A stretch of DNA of 64,000 bases. Source: JAVVHH01 sp963848035. GTDB lineage: Bacteria; Pseudomonadota; Alphaproteobacteria; Acetobacterales; Acetobacteraceae. Below are positions 1 to 9,484 of the stretch, piece after piece (position 1 is the stretch's first letter; each line of letters begins with the position of its first letter). Position numbers and translations under genes: made by a program. The stretch is from positions 3,100,001 to 3,164,000 of the forward strand of contig CAWKCD010000001.1 in assembly GCA_963848035.1 (NCBI GenBank), written 5' to 3'. Under the pieces are notes generated by a model. The model was not told where the DNA came from. It saw only the letters and a program-made list of their open reading frames with translations, and did not search any database.

Positions 1-141
1 GGCTTGGATGGTGGCTTGATAAATGGCGTCGATCGGGTTGGTGAACGGGGCGGGGCTGTCGACGGGGAAGTTCTGGCTCTCGAAGCTCCAGCTGACGGCG
101 TTGCTGGACCGTTTTGGCCCTTCGTATGCGTATTCCGTCAT
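1..141 (-). CDS. Partial N-terminus of a secreted peptidase-like protein
   Basis: The first 47 codons of a minus-strand gene lie here; the rest is beyond the left edge. The ATG is at 139-141. The peptide begins MTEYAYEGPKRSSNAV and continues with SWSFESQNFP and PFTNPIDAIYQATI. An early 'WSF' strand followed by an 'IYQATI' helix resembles the start of serralysin/matrixin-type metalloprotease domains, which are commonly exported by type I secretion without an N-terminal signal. The zinc motif would lie outside the window, so the family is only a suggestion. It is divergent from the aminotransferase gene that starts at 340. Confidence 0.45.
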   Translation of the reverse strand, partial: MTEYAYEGPKRSSNAVSWSFESQNFPVDSPAPFTNPIDAIYQATIQA

Positions 142-339
142 CGTTCACTCAGCCGATATCGTGTGCAAGCCTTGCCATACGAAGCGGCCATTTGGAATCA
201 AGTTCGCGGGCTGCGCGTGATCCTGGCGCTAAAAGCACCCTTACGCCGACGATGACGGCGTCCGGCGACGCCTTCCGGCAAGGTGTTGCCAACCTGCATC
301 AAATTGGCGGACGATCGTGGACGGACACGGAGGACCGAC

Positions 340-1725
340 ATGACCCCGAATTCGCTCAGCGCGCGAGACATCGCGAGCCTGGTGCATCAGCAGACGGATC
401 TTGACCGCCACTCGCGCGATGGCGCGATCCTGATCGACCGCGGCGAGGGCTGCCGGGTTTGGGACACCGAGGGGCGAGAATACATCGAGGCGATGGCTGG
501 GCTGTGGTGCGCGAGCCTGGGGTTCAGCGAGCGGCGGCTGGCGGATGCGGCGCATCGGCAGATGCTGAAGCTGCCTTATTACCACACGTTCTTCGCCAAG
601 GGGCACGAGCCGGCGGTGGAGTTGGCCGAGCGGGTGCTGGCGCTGGCGCCGCCGGGGATGGCGCGCGTGCTGTTCCAGTGCAGCGGTTCGGAGGCGAACG
701 ACGCGGCGATCAAGCTGGCGTGGAACTACTGGGGCATCCAGGGCAAGCCGGAGCGGCGGAAGATCATCGGCCGCGTGCGCGGCTACCATGGCAACACGAT
801 CGCGACGGTGAGCTTGTCGGGTCAGCCGCACATGCATGCGGGGTTCGGGCTGCCGCTGCCGGGCTTCGTGCACACGGAGAACCCGAATTACTACCGCTTC
901 CACCATGACGGCGAGAGCGAGGAGGCGTTCAGCGCGCGGATGGCGGACGCGCTCGAGGCGCTCATCCAGCGCGAGGGGCCGGACACGATCGCGGCCTTCT
1001 TCGGCGAGCCGGTGCAGGGCGGCGGCGGGGCGATCACGCCGCCGAAGGGCTACTGGGCGGCGATCCAGGCGGTGCTGAAGCGGCACGACATCCTGCTGAT
1101 CGCCGACGAGGTTATCTGCGGGTTCGGCCGGACCGGCAACATGTGGGGCTGCGATACCTACGGGATCGAGCCGGACATGATTGCGTCGGCCAAGCAGCTT
1201 TCGGCAAGCTATCAGCCGATCTCCGCGCTGATCATCAATGGGCGCGTGCACGACGCGCTGCTCGAGGCGAGCCGGCGGTTCGGCACGTTCGGGCATGGCT
1301 TCACCTATGGCGGCCATCCCGTCGCGTGTGCGGTCGCGATCGAGACGCTGAAGATCTACGAAGAGCGGGACATATTGGGGCATGTCCGCGACGTGGCGCC
1401 GGTGTTCCTGGCGGGGTTGGAGGCGTTCCGCGACCATCCACTCGTCGGCGACGTGCGCGGCGTGGGGCTGATCGCGGGGGTGGAGTTGATGGCCGACAAG
1501 GCCAAGCGGGAGCCGTTCCCGGCGGCGGCCGGCGTGGGCGCCCGGGTGATGGCGGCGTGCGAGAAGGAAGGCCTGATCGTGCGCGCGATCGGTGACCGGA
1601 TCGCGTTCACGCCGCCGCTGATCCTGGACCGTGCCGAGACGGCCGAGCTGTGCGCGCGCTTCGGCCGTGGGCTCGATCGGGCCTGGGCGGAGATGCAGGG
1701 ACAGGCCGCGCTCGCGGCGGAGTAG
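340..1725 (+). CDS. Class III (omega-) aminotransferase, PLP-dependent
   Basis: A 461-residue fold-type I class III aminotransferase, of the omega-amino acid/beta-alanine (or taurine):pyruvate transaminase type. Visible features are the early substrate-side motif AMAGLWCASLGF, the phosphate-cup motif CSGSEANDAAIK, RGYHGNT, the PLP-nitrogen aspartate in IADEVICGFGRTG, and the Schiff-base lysine in ASAKQLSASYQPISA. The ATG at 340 is preceded by GGAGG; an ATG-initiated extension from 283 has no clear ribosome site. It lies upstream of a TauABC-like importer on the same strand, with a hairpin between them. Import and deamination of an amino-sulfonate or omega-amino acid would fit, but substrate cannot be read from sequence. 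Confidence 0.9.
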   Translation: MTPNSLSARDIASLVHQQTDLDRHSRDGAILIDRGEGCRVWDTEGREYIEAMAGLWCASLGFSERRLADAAHRQMLKLPYYHTFFAKGHEPAVELAERVLALAPPGMARVLFQCSGSEANDAAIKLAWNYWGIQGKPERRKIIGRVRGYHGNTIATVSLSGQPHMHAGFGLPLPGFVHTENPNYYRFHHDGESEEAFSARMADALEALIQREGPDTIAAFFGEPVQGGGGAITPPKGYWAAIQAVLKRHDILLIADEVICGFGRTGNMWGCDTYGIEPDMIASAKQLSASYQPISALIINGRVHDALLEASRRFGTFGHGFTYGGHPVACAVAIETLKIYEERDILGHVRDVAPVFLAGLEAFRDHPLVGDVRGVGLIAGVELMADKAKREPFPAAAGVGARVMAACEKEGLIVRAIGDRIAFTPPLILDRAETAELCARFGRGLDRAWAEMQGQAALAAE

Positions 1726-1756
1726 TCTTGCCTGCGCGCTAGGCTGTTTTCGTCCG

Positions 1757-1787
1757 TCCCTCTCCGCTCCATGCGGAGCGGGACGGA
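1757..1787 (+). terminator. Strong hairpin between aminotransferase and transporter genes
   Basis: A perfect 7-bp stem CCGCTCC (1764-1770) / GGAGCGG (1775-1781) with loop ATGC is extended by flanking GTCC/GGAC complementarity. No T-run follows, so it could be an attenuator or an mRNA-stabilising element separating aminotransferase expression from the ABC genes. Confidence 0.5.
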
Positions 1788-1816
1788 GGCATGATTGTTG
1801 CTTCCACGTTGCAGAG

Positions 1817-2587
1817 ATGACAGGGCGGACACGGTTTCTGATCGGGCTGGGAGCTGTGCTCGCCGGGGTTTCGGCGTGGGCATTGCTGCGTCCGCTCGGG
1901 CTCGTCTCCCCGGACCTGCTCGCCAGCCCGGCCGAAGTTTGGGCTGCGTTCACCGAGATCCTCCGCGACGGCTATCGCGGGACGACGCTCGCCGAGAACA
2001 TCGGCGCTACGCTCGGACGCTGCCTGGCCGGGTTCGCGCTCGCCACCCTGCTGGGCGTGCCGCTCGGGCTGTGGCTGGGCATGAGCCGGCTGGCCGACGC
2101 TTCGGTCAACTTCATCATCCAGTTCCTGCGGCCGCTGCCGCCGCTTTCCTATCTCGTGCTGCTGATCCTGTGGTTCGGCGCCGGCGACCTTTCCAAGATC
2201 ATGCTGCTGTTCATGGGGGCGTTCCCGACGATCACGACGGCGTCGATGGCCGGCGTGCGGCAGGTGAGCCGGCAGCGGGTCCAGGTCGCGCGCACCCTGG
2301 GCGCCTCGGGCCTGCAGATCTTCCGGTTCGTCGTGCTGCCGGGCGCGCTGTCGATGATCTTCACCGGGCTCAGCATCGCGCTCGCCGGCGCGTTCTCGAG
2401 CGTGGTCGCCGCCGAGTTGATGGCGGCGAGCAACGGGCTGGGCTGGATGATCTTCTCAGCCAGCCGCTTCCTGCGAAACGACATCATCCTGCTCGGGATC
2501 ATCCTGCTCGGCGTGTTCGGCATGGCGCTGACCTGGTCGTTGGCGCTGGTCGACCGCCGGGTCGTGCATTGGCGCGGCCGGGATTGA
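1817..2587 (+). CDS. ABC transporter permease 1, TauC/SsuC family
   Basis: A 256-residue inner-membrane permease of the nitrate/sulfonate/taurine (BPD_transp_1) family. About six hydrophobic segments are visible. The cytoplasmic EAA-type loop that contacts the ATPase is at GVRQVSRQRVQVARTLGAS, followed by FVVLPGALSMIFTG. Start is ATG 1817; reading further upstream gives non-protein-like Arg-rich sequence. It overlaps the next permease gene by 4 bases. Having two non-identical permeases of the same length suggests a heterodimeric channel rather than the usual TauC homodimer. Confidence 0.9.
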   Translation: MTGRTRFLIGLGAVLAGVSAWALLRPLGLVSPDLLASPAEVWAAFTEILRDGYRGTTLAENIGATLGRCLAGFALATLLGVPLGLWLGMSRLADASVNFIIQFLRPLPPLSYLVLLILWFGAGDLSKIMLLFMGAFPTITTASMAGVRQVSRQRVQVARTLGASGLQIFRFVVLPGALSMIFTGLSIALAGAFSSVVAAELMAASNGLGWMIFSASRFLRNDIILLGIILLGVFGMALTWSLALVDRRVVHWRGRD

Positions 2588-3354
2588 AGGCGGTGCCGAG
2601 CTGGGTCGCGACGGCGGTCAGCATCGCGCTGCTCGTGGCGCTATGGGTGGTGCTGTCGGATGGCGGGTTCGTGAGCGACCTGTTCCTGCCGGGGCCGGAC
2701 CTGCTGTGGAGTGCGTTCCTCGACCTGCTGGACGAGGGCTACAAAAGCCGGCCGATTTGGGAGCATATCGCCGACAGCCTGATCCGGGTGCTCTCGGGGT
2801 TCGGGACCGGGTTCGTGGTCGGCACCGCGCTCGGCTTGGCGATGGGCTACATCCCGGTGCTGGACGCGATCTGCGCGCCGTTCATCGAGTTCCTGCGTCC
2901 GCTGCCGCAGCTCGGCTATCTCGTGCTGCTGATCATTTGGCTCGGGATCGGCGAGACGTCGAAGATCACCCTGCTGTTCCTCGCGGCGCTGCCGGTCTCG
3001 GCCGTCGCGGCGCGGGACGGCGTGCGGCAGGTGGCGCCGACGCGCCTGGCGGTGGCGCGGTCGCTCGGCGCCAGCCCGTTCCAAGTGTTCCGATACGTCG
3101 TGCTGCCCTCGGCGCTGGCGGAGATCTTCACCGGCGCGCGGCTCGCGATCGGGATCGTCTACGGGACGTTGATCGCGGCCGAGATCATCGCGGGGAGTAC
3201 CGGGATCGGCTGGATGATCCTCGATGCCGGGCGGTTCCTGCGGTCGGATTACGTCTTCATCGGAATTCTCATCATCGGACTGATGGGAGTGGCGCTCGAC
3301 CGGCTGTTGGTGGTCATCGAGCGGAGAGTCGTGCACTGGGCCGGCAAGGCCTGA
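2584..3354 (+). CDS. ABC transporter permease 2, TauC/SsuC family
   Basis: The second permease of the same importer, also 256 residues, clearly homologous to its upstream neighbour: both carry FLRPLP, a 'YLVLL' helix, the EAA-type loop DGVRQVAPTRLAVARSLGAS, and an end in RRVVHW. No ATG is available. TTG 2584 overlaps the upstream TGA as TTGA; GTG 2593 is the alternative. The pair probably arose by tandem duplication and forms the membrane channel with the ATPase at 4383 and the binding protein at 3366. Confidence 0.88.
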   Translation: MKAVPSWVATAVSIALLVALWVVLSDGGFVSDLFLPGPDLLWSAFLDLLDEGYKSRPIWEHIADSLIRVLSGFGTGFVVGTALGLAMGYIPVLDAICAPFIEFLRPLPQLGYLVLLIIWLGIGETSKITLLFLAALPVSAVAARDGVRQVAPTRLAVARSLGASPFQVFRYVVLPSALAEIFTGARLAIGIVYGTLIAAEIIAGSTGIGWMILDAGRFLRSDYVFIGILIIGLMGVALDRLLVVIERRVVHWAGKA

Positions 3355-3365
3355 AAGGGAGCATT

Positions 3366-4373
3366 ATGGAATCGAATTTGACACGGCGAGGGCTGTTGCT
3401 TGGAACCGCTGTGCTGGCAATGCCGGCGATCGTCAGGGCAGCGACGCCTCTCAACGCGGCATTCTTCCTCAGCACCAGCCCGTTCATGCTCTGCAAGGGC
3501 GAGGGCTGGATCGACGAGGCGCTCGGCACGAAGGTGAATTGGATCGAGGTCGGCAGCGGCGCGGAGATCAACACCGGCATGGCCGCCGGCAGCATGGATC
3601 TCGGCTTCGGCATAGGCTCCTCGCCGACCGCGGCAGGGATCAGCCAGGGGCTCCCCTACGAAGTCATCGCCATGCTCGACAATATCGGCCCGGCCGAGGA
3701 AATGACGGTCCGCAAATCCGCCAACATCAAGACGCCCGCGGACTTCAAGGGCAAGAAGGTCGCCACCCCGTTCGGTTCGACCTCGCATTTCCGGCTACTC
3801 GGCTTTCTCAAGACCAACGGCTTGACCCAGCGTGACGTCACCGTGCTGGACATGCGGCCCGACGCGATGGTCGCCGCCTGGACCCGCGGTGACATCGACG
3901 CCGGCTACGTCTGGAGCCCGGCCAAGTCCAAGCTGCTCGAAGCCGGCGGCGAGCTGTTCAAGACCTACGACAAACTCGAAGCCGCCGGCTACGTGATCGC
4001 CGACGTCATCATCGCGCGCACGACGACTGCGAAGGCCGATCCGGAAGCGGTCGGCAAGATCCTGAAGGCGTATGGCCGGGCGCTCGATTTCTATACGTCC
4101 AAGCCCGACGAGGCGGCCGCGCTGGTCGGCAAATACGCAGGGGTCAGCGCTGCCGTGGCAAAGGCGGACATGGCGGAATACGATTTCGTGGCGCTCAAGC
4201 AGCAACTCGACCCCGAATGGCTCGGCGCGCCGGGCAAGGCGGGCAAGTTCGCGACCGTCCTGAAGAGCACCGCGGACTTCCTCGTCGAGCAGAAGAGCAT
4301 CCGCAGCGCGCCCGCGGCCGATGCGTTCCAGAAGGCGATCGACACCAGCTACCTGGCCAAGGCGATTGGCTGA
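3366..4373 (+). CDS. Periplasmic substrate-binding protein, TauA/SsuA-like
   Basis: A 335-residue solute-binding protein of the NMT1/TauA type. The N-terminus has the twin-arginine-like sequence NLTRRGLLLGTAVLAMP and a probable cleavage site after IVRAA, so export is expected by Tat or Sec. The mature part has typical binding-protein elements: GEGWIDEALG, GMAAGSMDLGFGIGSSP, FKGKKVATPFGSTSH and AWTRGDIDAGYVW. It follows the permeases by 11 bases and precedes the ATPase, completing the importer. Ligand class (sulfonate, taurine, nitrate or a thiamine-precursor-like pyrimidine) is not determinable. Confidence 0.9.
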   Translation: MESNLTRRGLLLGTAVLAMPAIVRAATPLNAAFFLSTSPFMLCKGEGWIDEALGTKVNWIEVGSGAEINTGMAAGSMDLGFGIGSSPTAAGISQGLPYEVIAMLDNIGPAEEMTVRKSANIKTPADFKGKKVATPFGSTSHFRLLGFLKTNGLTQRDVTVLDMRPDAMVAAWTRGDIDAGYVWSPAKSKLLEAGGELFKTYDKLEAAGYVIADVIIARTTTAKADPEAVGKILKAYGRALDFYTSKPDEAAALVGKYAGVSAAVAKADMAEYDFVALKQQLDPEWLGAPGKAGKFATVLKSTADFLVEQKSIRSAPAADAFQKAIDTSYLAKAIG

Positions 4374-4382
4374 GTCAGGCGC

Positions 4383-5162
4383 TTGAGTTTGGTTTCATTC
4401 GAGGACGTTTCCGTGGTGTACGGGTCGGGCGCCGGATCGGTTCGGGCGCTCGACCATGCTGCTCTGGCGTTCGATCCCGGCGACTTCGTGTGCATCGTCG
4501 GGCCGTCCGGCTGCGGCAAGACGACGCTGTTGCAGACGCTGGCCGGGTTCCTGGAGCCCAGCAGCGGACGGGTGCTGTTCGACGGCAAACCGGTGGTGGG
4601 GCCGAGCGCCGAGCGGGGCGTGGTGTTCCAGCAGGCGGCGCTGTTCCCGTGGATGACGGTCGAGCGCAATGCCGGGTTCGGGCCGATGGTCCGCGGCGTC
4701 GGCCGGGCCGAGCGGGCGGAGCGGGTCGAGCACTGGCTGCGGCTGGTCGGGCTGTGGGATTTCCGCCATCGCCACACCTATGAACTGTCGGGCGGCATGC
4801 AGCAGCGGCTGGCCATCGTCCGCGCACTCTGTAACGAACCGCGTCTTTTGCTTATGGACGAGCCGTTCGGCGCGTTGGATGCTCTGACCCGCGAGAAGAT
4901 GCAGGAAGAGCTGCACGCGGTGTGGAAACGGAGCGGCATGACGATGATGTTCATCACCCACAGCGTCGAGGAAGCGGTTTATCTCGGCACCGATGTGGTG
5001 GTGATGTCGCCGCGGCCGGGCCGCATCATCGAACGGATCGCTTGCCCGTTCGCGCGGCAGGCGGGCGAGCGGGACATCCGGGCGATCAAGTCGAGCGCGG
5101 ATTTCGTCGCGCTGCGCGAGCACGTGCTGTCGCTGATCTGGCAGATGCCGCAGGACGCCTGA
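4383..5162 (+). CDS. ABC transporter ATP-binding protein, TauB/SsuB-like
   Basis: A 259-residue nucleotide-binding subunit. Walker A is GPSGCGKTT, the Q-loop region is VVFQQAALFPWM, the signature is ELSGGMQQRLAIVRAL, Walker B is LLLMDEPFGALD, and the switch histidine is in FITHSVEEA. The C-terminal SPRPGRI motif is typical of the TauB/SsuB/NrtD group. No ATG exists near the N-terminus; TTG 4383 (or TTG 4389) is the likely start. It energises the permease pair at 1817-3354. Confidence 0.9.
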   Translation: MSLVSFEDVSVVYGSGAGSVRALDHAALAFDPGDFVCIVGPSGCGKTTLLQTLAGFLEPSSGRVLFDGKPVVGPSAERGVVFQQAALFPWMTVERNAGFGPMVRGVGRAERAERVEHWLRLVGLWDFRHRHTYELSGGMQQRLAIVRALCNEPRLLLMDEPFGALDALTREKMQEELHAVWKRSGMTMMFITHSVEEAVYLGTDVVVMSPRPGRIIERIACPFARQAGERDIRAIKSSADFVALREHVLSLIWQMPQDA

Positions 5163-5168
5163 TCTCGC

Positions 5169-6056
5169 ATGGGCAGTGTTCTGGTGTTGGGCAATGCCGG
5201 GGCCGATCTCGTGATGGCCGTGACGCGGCTGCCATTGCCGGGGGAGACGCGGATGGCGACCGATGTGTCGCGCGCGCCGGGCGGGAAGGGGCTGAACCAG
5301 GCGGTGGTGGCGGCGCGCTCCGGGGCCGAGACGCGTTTCATGGCCGCGATCGGCGACGATCCGGACGGGCGGTTGATCGCCGAGAAGCTCGCCGATGAGC
5401 CGTTCGTCGCGCGGTTGCTGATCCGGCTGCCGCATCCAACGGATTTCTCGGTGGTGATGGTGAGCGACGATGCGGAGAACAGCATCGTCACCGCCGGGGT
5501 CTGCGCCGATGCGCTCGACGAGACGTCAGCCGTCGCCTTCGCCGGCAGCGCGACGGCCGGGGACGTGTTGCTGCTGCAGGGCAACCTGTCGCTGTCCGTG
5601 ACGCTCGCCGCGGCGAAAGCGGGCGCGCTGAAGCGGGCGCTCGTCGTGCTCAACCCAGCGCCGTTGCGCTGGCCGGTCGCCGACGTGCTGGCGCATTGCA
5701 CGGCCGTGGTCGCCAACCAGATCGAGGCGGCCGAAATCACCGGGCTGGCCGGCCCGGCGCGCGCCGCCGCCGCCTTGCGCGCGTTCGGGCCGCGCCTGGC
5801 GGTGGTCACGCTGGGGGCGGTCGGCTGCGTCTACGAGGACGAGTCCGGCACGCATGCGGTGCCGCCGCTGCCCGCGCGCGCCGTCGACACCACCGGCGCC
5901 GGCGACACGTTCTGCGGCATGCTGGCGGTCGGCCTCGCGCGCGGCTGGAGCGCGGCACGCTGCATCGACGCGGCGCAGCGCGCGGCCGCGATCACGGTCA
6001 GCCGTCCCGGCGCCTACGCCGCCCTCCCGCGCGCGGAGGAGCTGCCGCGAGACTGA
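5169..6056 (+). CDS. PfkB/ribokinase-family carbohydrate kinase
   Basis: A 295-residue ribokinase-type kinase. The N-terminal glycine pair is in RAPGGKGLNQA and the C-terminal PfkB signature with the catalytic Asp and anion hole is DTTGAGDTFCGML. It starts 6 bases after the transporter ATPase gene, so it belongs to the same transcription unit. The imported compound could be a nucleoside, sugar or hydroxymethyl-pyrimidine-like molecule that is phosphorylated on entry, or the kinase may act on a breakdown product. Overall similarity looks closest to ribokinase, but substrate is unassigned. Confidence 0.88.
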   Translation: MGSVLVLGNAGADLVMAVTRLPLPGETRMATDVSRAPGGKGLNQAVVAARSGAETRFMAAIGDDPDGRLIAEKLADEPFVARLLIRLPHPTDFSVVMVSDDAENSIVTAGVCADALDETSAVAFAGSATAGDVLLLQGNLSLSVTLAAAKAGALKRALVVLNPAPLRWPVADVLAHCTAVVANQIEAAEITGLAGPARAAAALRAFGPRLAVVTLGAVGCVYEDESGTHAVPPLPARAVDTTGAGDTFCGMLAVGLARGWSAARCIDAAQRAAAITVSRPGAYAALPRAEELPRD

Positions 6057-6120
6057 GCCCGATGGAACGGCAGGTATTGCTATGATACTGTCGCCGCAAC
6101 GGTCACAGGGAACGCATCCG

Positions 6121-7114
6121 ATGAGCCTGATGAGCTTTCTCGGCAAGCAATTCATCGACATCCTGCAATGGAACGAGGAGGGCCCGGGCGTCCTGGCCTG
6201 GCGCTATCCGATGCAGGATCAGGAGATCCAGAACGGCGGCGTGCTGGTCGTGCGCGAGACGCAGTTCGCGCTGTTCATCAACGAAGGCAAGATCGCCGAC
6301 CTGTTCCGTCCCGGCAGCTACAAGCTCACGACCGCGACGCTGCCGGTGCTGACCTATCTCAAGAACTGGGACAAGGCGTTCGAATCGCCGTTCAAGTCCG
6401 ACGTCTATTTCTTCAGCGTGCGCGATCAGATCGACCAGCGCTGGGGCACGCCCGAGCCGATCACGGTGCGCGACAAGGAGTTCGGCGCGCTGCGGATCCG
6501 CGCCAACGGGGTCTACTCGTACAAGCTCGTCGAGCCGGTGAAGTTCTGGGAGCAGCTCAGCGGCACGGTGGCGAGCTACACCGTCAACGACGCGGCCAAC
6601 CAATTGCGCGCCGCGATCCTGACCGACGATGGCCAGCACGCTCGGCAGCAGCAACATCGCGTTCCTGGACATGGCGGCGCAGCAGGGCGCGCTCTCGGCG
6701 GCGCTGAAATCCGCGATCGCGCCGGTGTTCGAGGGCTACGGGCTCGAGCTGACGAGCTTCTATCTGCAGAGCCTGTCGTTGCCGGAGGAGGTGCAGGAGC
6801 GGCTCGACCGCGCCAGCTCGATGCGGGTCCTCGGCGACATGAACAAGTATACGCAGTTCGAAGCAGCCGAGAGCCTGCGGGTGGCGGCGGCCAACCCCGG
6901 CGGCGTGGCGGGTGCAGGCGCCGGGCTGGGCGCCGGGATGATGATGGCGCAGGCGATCAGCGGCGCCGGCGCGGCCGCGGCGCCGGCGCCGGCCGCCTCG
7001 ACCACCGACGTTCTCGCGACGATCGAGCGGCTGGGCGAGCTGTTGTCCAAGGGCGTGCTGACCCAGGCGGAGTTCGACGCGAAGAAGACGGAATTGCTCG
7101 CCCAAATCCGCTGA
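6121..7114 (+). CDS. SPFH-domain (YdjI/virion-core-like) protein with C-terminal SHOCT, one frame break
   Basis: A membrane-scaffold-type protein of about 330 residues. The N-terminus MSLMSFLGKQFIDI and the motif EEGPGVLAWRYPM mark the SPFH 'virion core protein' (YdjI) group. The C-terminus is a Gly/Ala-rich linker followed by a SHOCT-like helix pair (IERLGELLSKGVLTQAEFD). The frame changes near 6629: deleting one G before ATGGCC in 'GACGATGGCC' restores a continuous protein reading LTDMASTLGSSNIAFLD. ATG 6121 has AGGGAA upstream; ATG 6082 is possible. First gene of a cassette that continues with DUF4178, DUF350 and spermidine-synthase genes; the zinc-ribbon gene overlaps its stop as TGATG. 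Confidence 0.85.
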
Positions 7115-9242
7115 TGGCGAGTTACCCCTGTCCGTCCTGCGGCGCGCCGATCGAGTTCCGCGCGTCGTTCAGCGTCTATGCCGTCTGTTCCTATTGCGGC
7201 TCCACCGTGCTGCGGACGGATCGCGAGGTCAGCTTGATCGGCAAGCAGGCGGACCTGCCGGACGAGATCAGCCCGCTGCAGGTCGGCACCAAGTTCAGCT
7301 ATCGCGACGAGCGGTTCGAACTGCTGGGACGCACGCGCATCGGGCTGGGCGGACGGGGCGTGGACCGAGTGGTTTGCGCAGGGAGCAGGCGGCGGTCGGC
7401 GTGGCTGGCCGAGGCGCAGGGCTTCCTTGCGCCTTTCGTTCGAGCAGCCGGTGCCCCCGGCGCTGACGGGCGCGGCCCCGTCGCTCGGCGCGGTCATCCG
7501 CATCGGCGCGCAATCGTTCCGTGTCAGCGACATCAAGCAAGCGACGTGTCTGGGCGGCCGAGGGCGAACTGCCGTTCGCAGTCGCCGCGCGGGCGGAGCG
7601 CGGCCTATTACGACATGATCGAGCCCAGCATGCGGCATTCGCCGGGCTCGAGATCGCAGGCGAGGAGCGGCGGCTGCTACGTCGGCGAATACGTCGAGTT
7701 CGACGCGCTCGGGTTCAGCGCACCTGCGGGAGGTCGAAGGCTGGTCGCCGCCGTCGAGCCCGGCGCAAGGCGATCCGCGGCTGCCGGCAAGGTGAGCGAC
7801 ACCGCGCCGGCGCTACCGCCCGCCCGCAAGGCGCGCACCCGCCGGCTCTCCTGCCCGGGCTGCGGCGGCTCGATCGAGGTGCGCGCCAACGGTATCAGCA
7901 TCAGCGCCATCTGCGCCTCCTGCGGCCGCACGATCGACGTCGCCAGCGACGACCTGCGGATCATCGCGCGATGCGCAAGCTGCCACCCGCACGCTCACTA
8001 TCCCGATCGGCACCCGCGGCCACGCTGGCCGGCACGCCGTGGGAGGTCGTCGGCTACCAGGCGCGCAGCAACCCGGCGGAGGGGTGGACCTGGGACGAAT
8101 ACCTGCTGTTCAACCCGTATCGCGGCTTCCGCTTCCTCGCGCATGACGACGAGGGCTGGACGCTGTTCTGCATGCTGCGCCAGGACATCCCCGAGCCCAG
8201 CCACGCGGACGGCTGCGGTTCGAAGGGCCGGAGGAAAGCCAGGCGCGCACCGATTACGTGCTCGGCGAGTTCTATTGGCGCGTGCGCGTCGGCGATACCG
8301 CTCATGTCGAGCAATACCAGGCCGGGTCGTCGTGCTTGGTCAAGGAAGTCACCGGTGACGAGATCGTCTGGTCGCGCGGCTTCAAGCTGCCGACCGACAT
8401 GGTGCGGTCGGCGTTCAAGCTCGACCCGGCGCCGAGCCCGACCGCCGCGAACAGCCCGCGGCAGAAGACCGTCGCCGTGCTCTGGACCGGGATCGCCGCC
8501 TGCGTGCTGCTCAGTTTGCTGTCGGCGATCAGCTTCGGCGCGAGCCGCTCGACGCAGGTGTTCCGGCAAACCTATCGCGATCAGCGGATCGGACCGGAGC
8601 CATCCGATCGCCAGCGCACCGTTCACCATTCCGGACCGCAGCGGCAACCTGCGCCTCGATCTCTACGCGCCTGTGCAGAATGATTGGGTGTCGCTCAACC
8701 TTTCGCTCGTCGGCGAGGGCGGCGATCCGAGTCTTCGACGCCGTCCGGACCATCGAATACTATTCCGGCACGGATTCCGACGGCATCTTGGGAGGAAGGC
8801 AGCCAGAATGCAGCGCGTGCTGTTCCGCAGCGTGCCCGGCGGCAGTTACCGGCTTCTGGTGGACTTCGACGCCGGCAAGCTCGATCGATCCAGCGGTTTG
8901 ACCACCCGCCTCGCCGCAAGCGCCAACAACGCGCCAGCGCCGCCGGGACCCACCGTCGCCTTCTACGGTCGACGGCGCGCCGCCACGTGCCGGCTCCGGA
9001 ATTGTTCTGGCTCGGGCTCGGCTTGATCGTGCCGTATCCGGTCTATCGGCTCTTGTTCAAGCGGGGATCGCGCATGATGGGGCGGGCGCCCGTTTTCACC
9101 GCCTATTGCCTGCTGGTCCTGCTCGGTTTCACGGTCGCTCGCTACCAGGGCTGGACGCTGTTCGGCAGCGCCGGCCTTGCCGCCAGCGCGGCAGCACCGG
9201 GTCGCGCGCGGCGGCGGCGGCTCGTCTGGTTTCCACAAATAG
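7114..9242 (+). CDS. Double zinc-ribbon/DUF4178 membrane protein, many frame breaks
   Basis: One gene recovered from three alternating frames. It begins with a zinc ribbon (CPSCGAPIEF, CSYCGST). A DUF4178 domain (LLGRTRIG, IGAQSFRVSDIKQA) follows, with a second region YYDMIEP and VGEYVEFDALGF. A second zinc ribbon at about 7850-7935 (SCPGCGGS, CASCGR) precedes a second DUF4178 unit (WEVVGYQARS, WDEYLLFNPYRGFRFL). Then come a transmembrane helix near 8480-8530, a periplasmic domain (FTIPDRSGNLRLDLYAPV, RTIEYYSGTDSDG), two more helices near 9000-9150 and a Gly-rich tail ending SGFHK at TAG 9240-9242. Each break I resolved is removed by deleting one base. Residue-level sequence is unreliable. 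Confidence 0.75.
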
Positions 9243-9256
9243 ACAGGAGGCAAGTC

Positions 9257-9484
9257 ATGGACCCGGCACTCGGCATCGGTTGGCACAACGTCCTCAACGC
9301 GGTCATCTTCTCCGGCATCGGACTGGCGATCTTCGTGATCGGCTTCGTCATCCTCGATCTGCTGACGCCGCAGGTGCATATCTGGAACCAGATCTACCAC
9401 GAGAAGAATATGGCGCTCGCCGTGTTCCTCGGCGCCATCGTGATCGGGATCGCAATGATCATCAGCGCCGCCGTTCATGGCTGA
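9257..9484 (+). CDS. DUF350 small membrane protein
   Basis: A 75-residue two-helix inner-membrane protein of the DUF350 (YjfL-like) family: an amphipathic start (IGWHNVLNAVIFSGIG), a helix AIFVIGFVILDLL, a short loop with HIWNQIYHEKN, and a second helix LAVFLGAIVIGIAMIISAA. A strong AGGAGG lies 6 bases upstream of ATG 9257. It is the only intact gene in the frame-broken stretch. It overlaps the next gene by 8 bases. DUF350 proteins recur beside DUF4178 and polyamine-synthase-like genes; no biochemical role is established. Confidence 0.9.
   Translation: MDPALGIGWHNVLNAVIFSGIGLAIFVIGFVILDLLTPQVHIWNQIYHEKNMALAVFLGAIVIGIAMIISAAVHG

Noticed and set aside
241..1953. 570-codon minus-strand open frame opposite the aminotransferase
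   Set aside because: Extreme Arg content and no motif; the plus-strand aminotransferase is clear.
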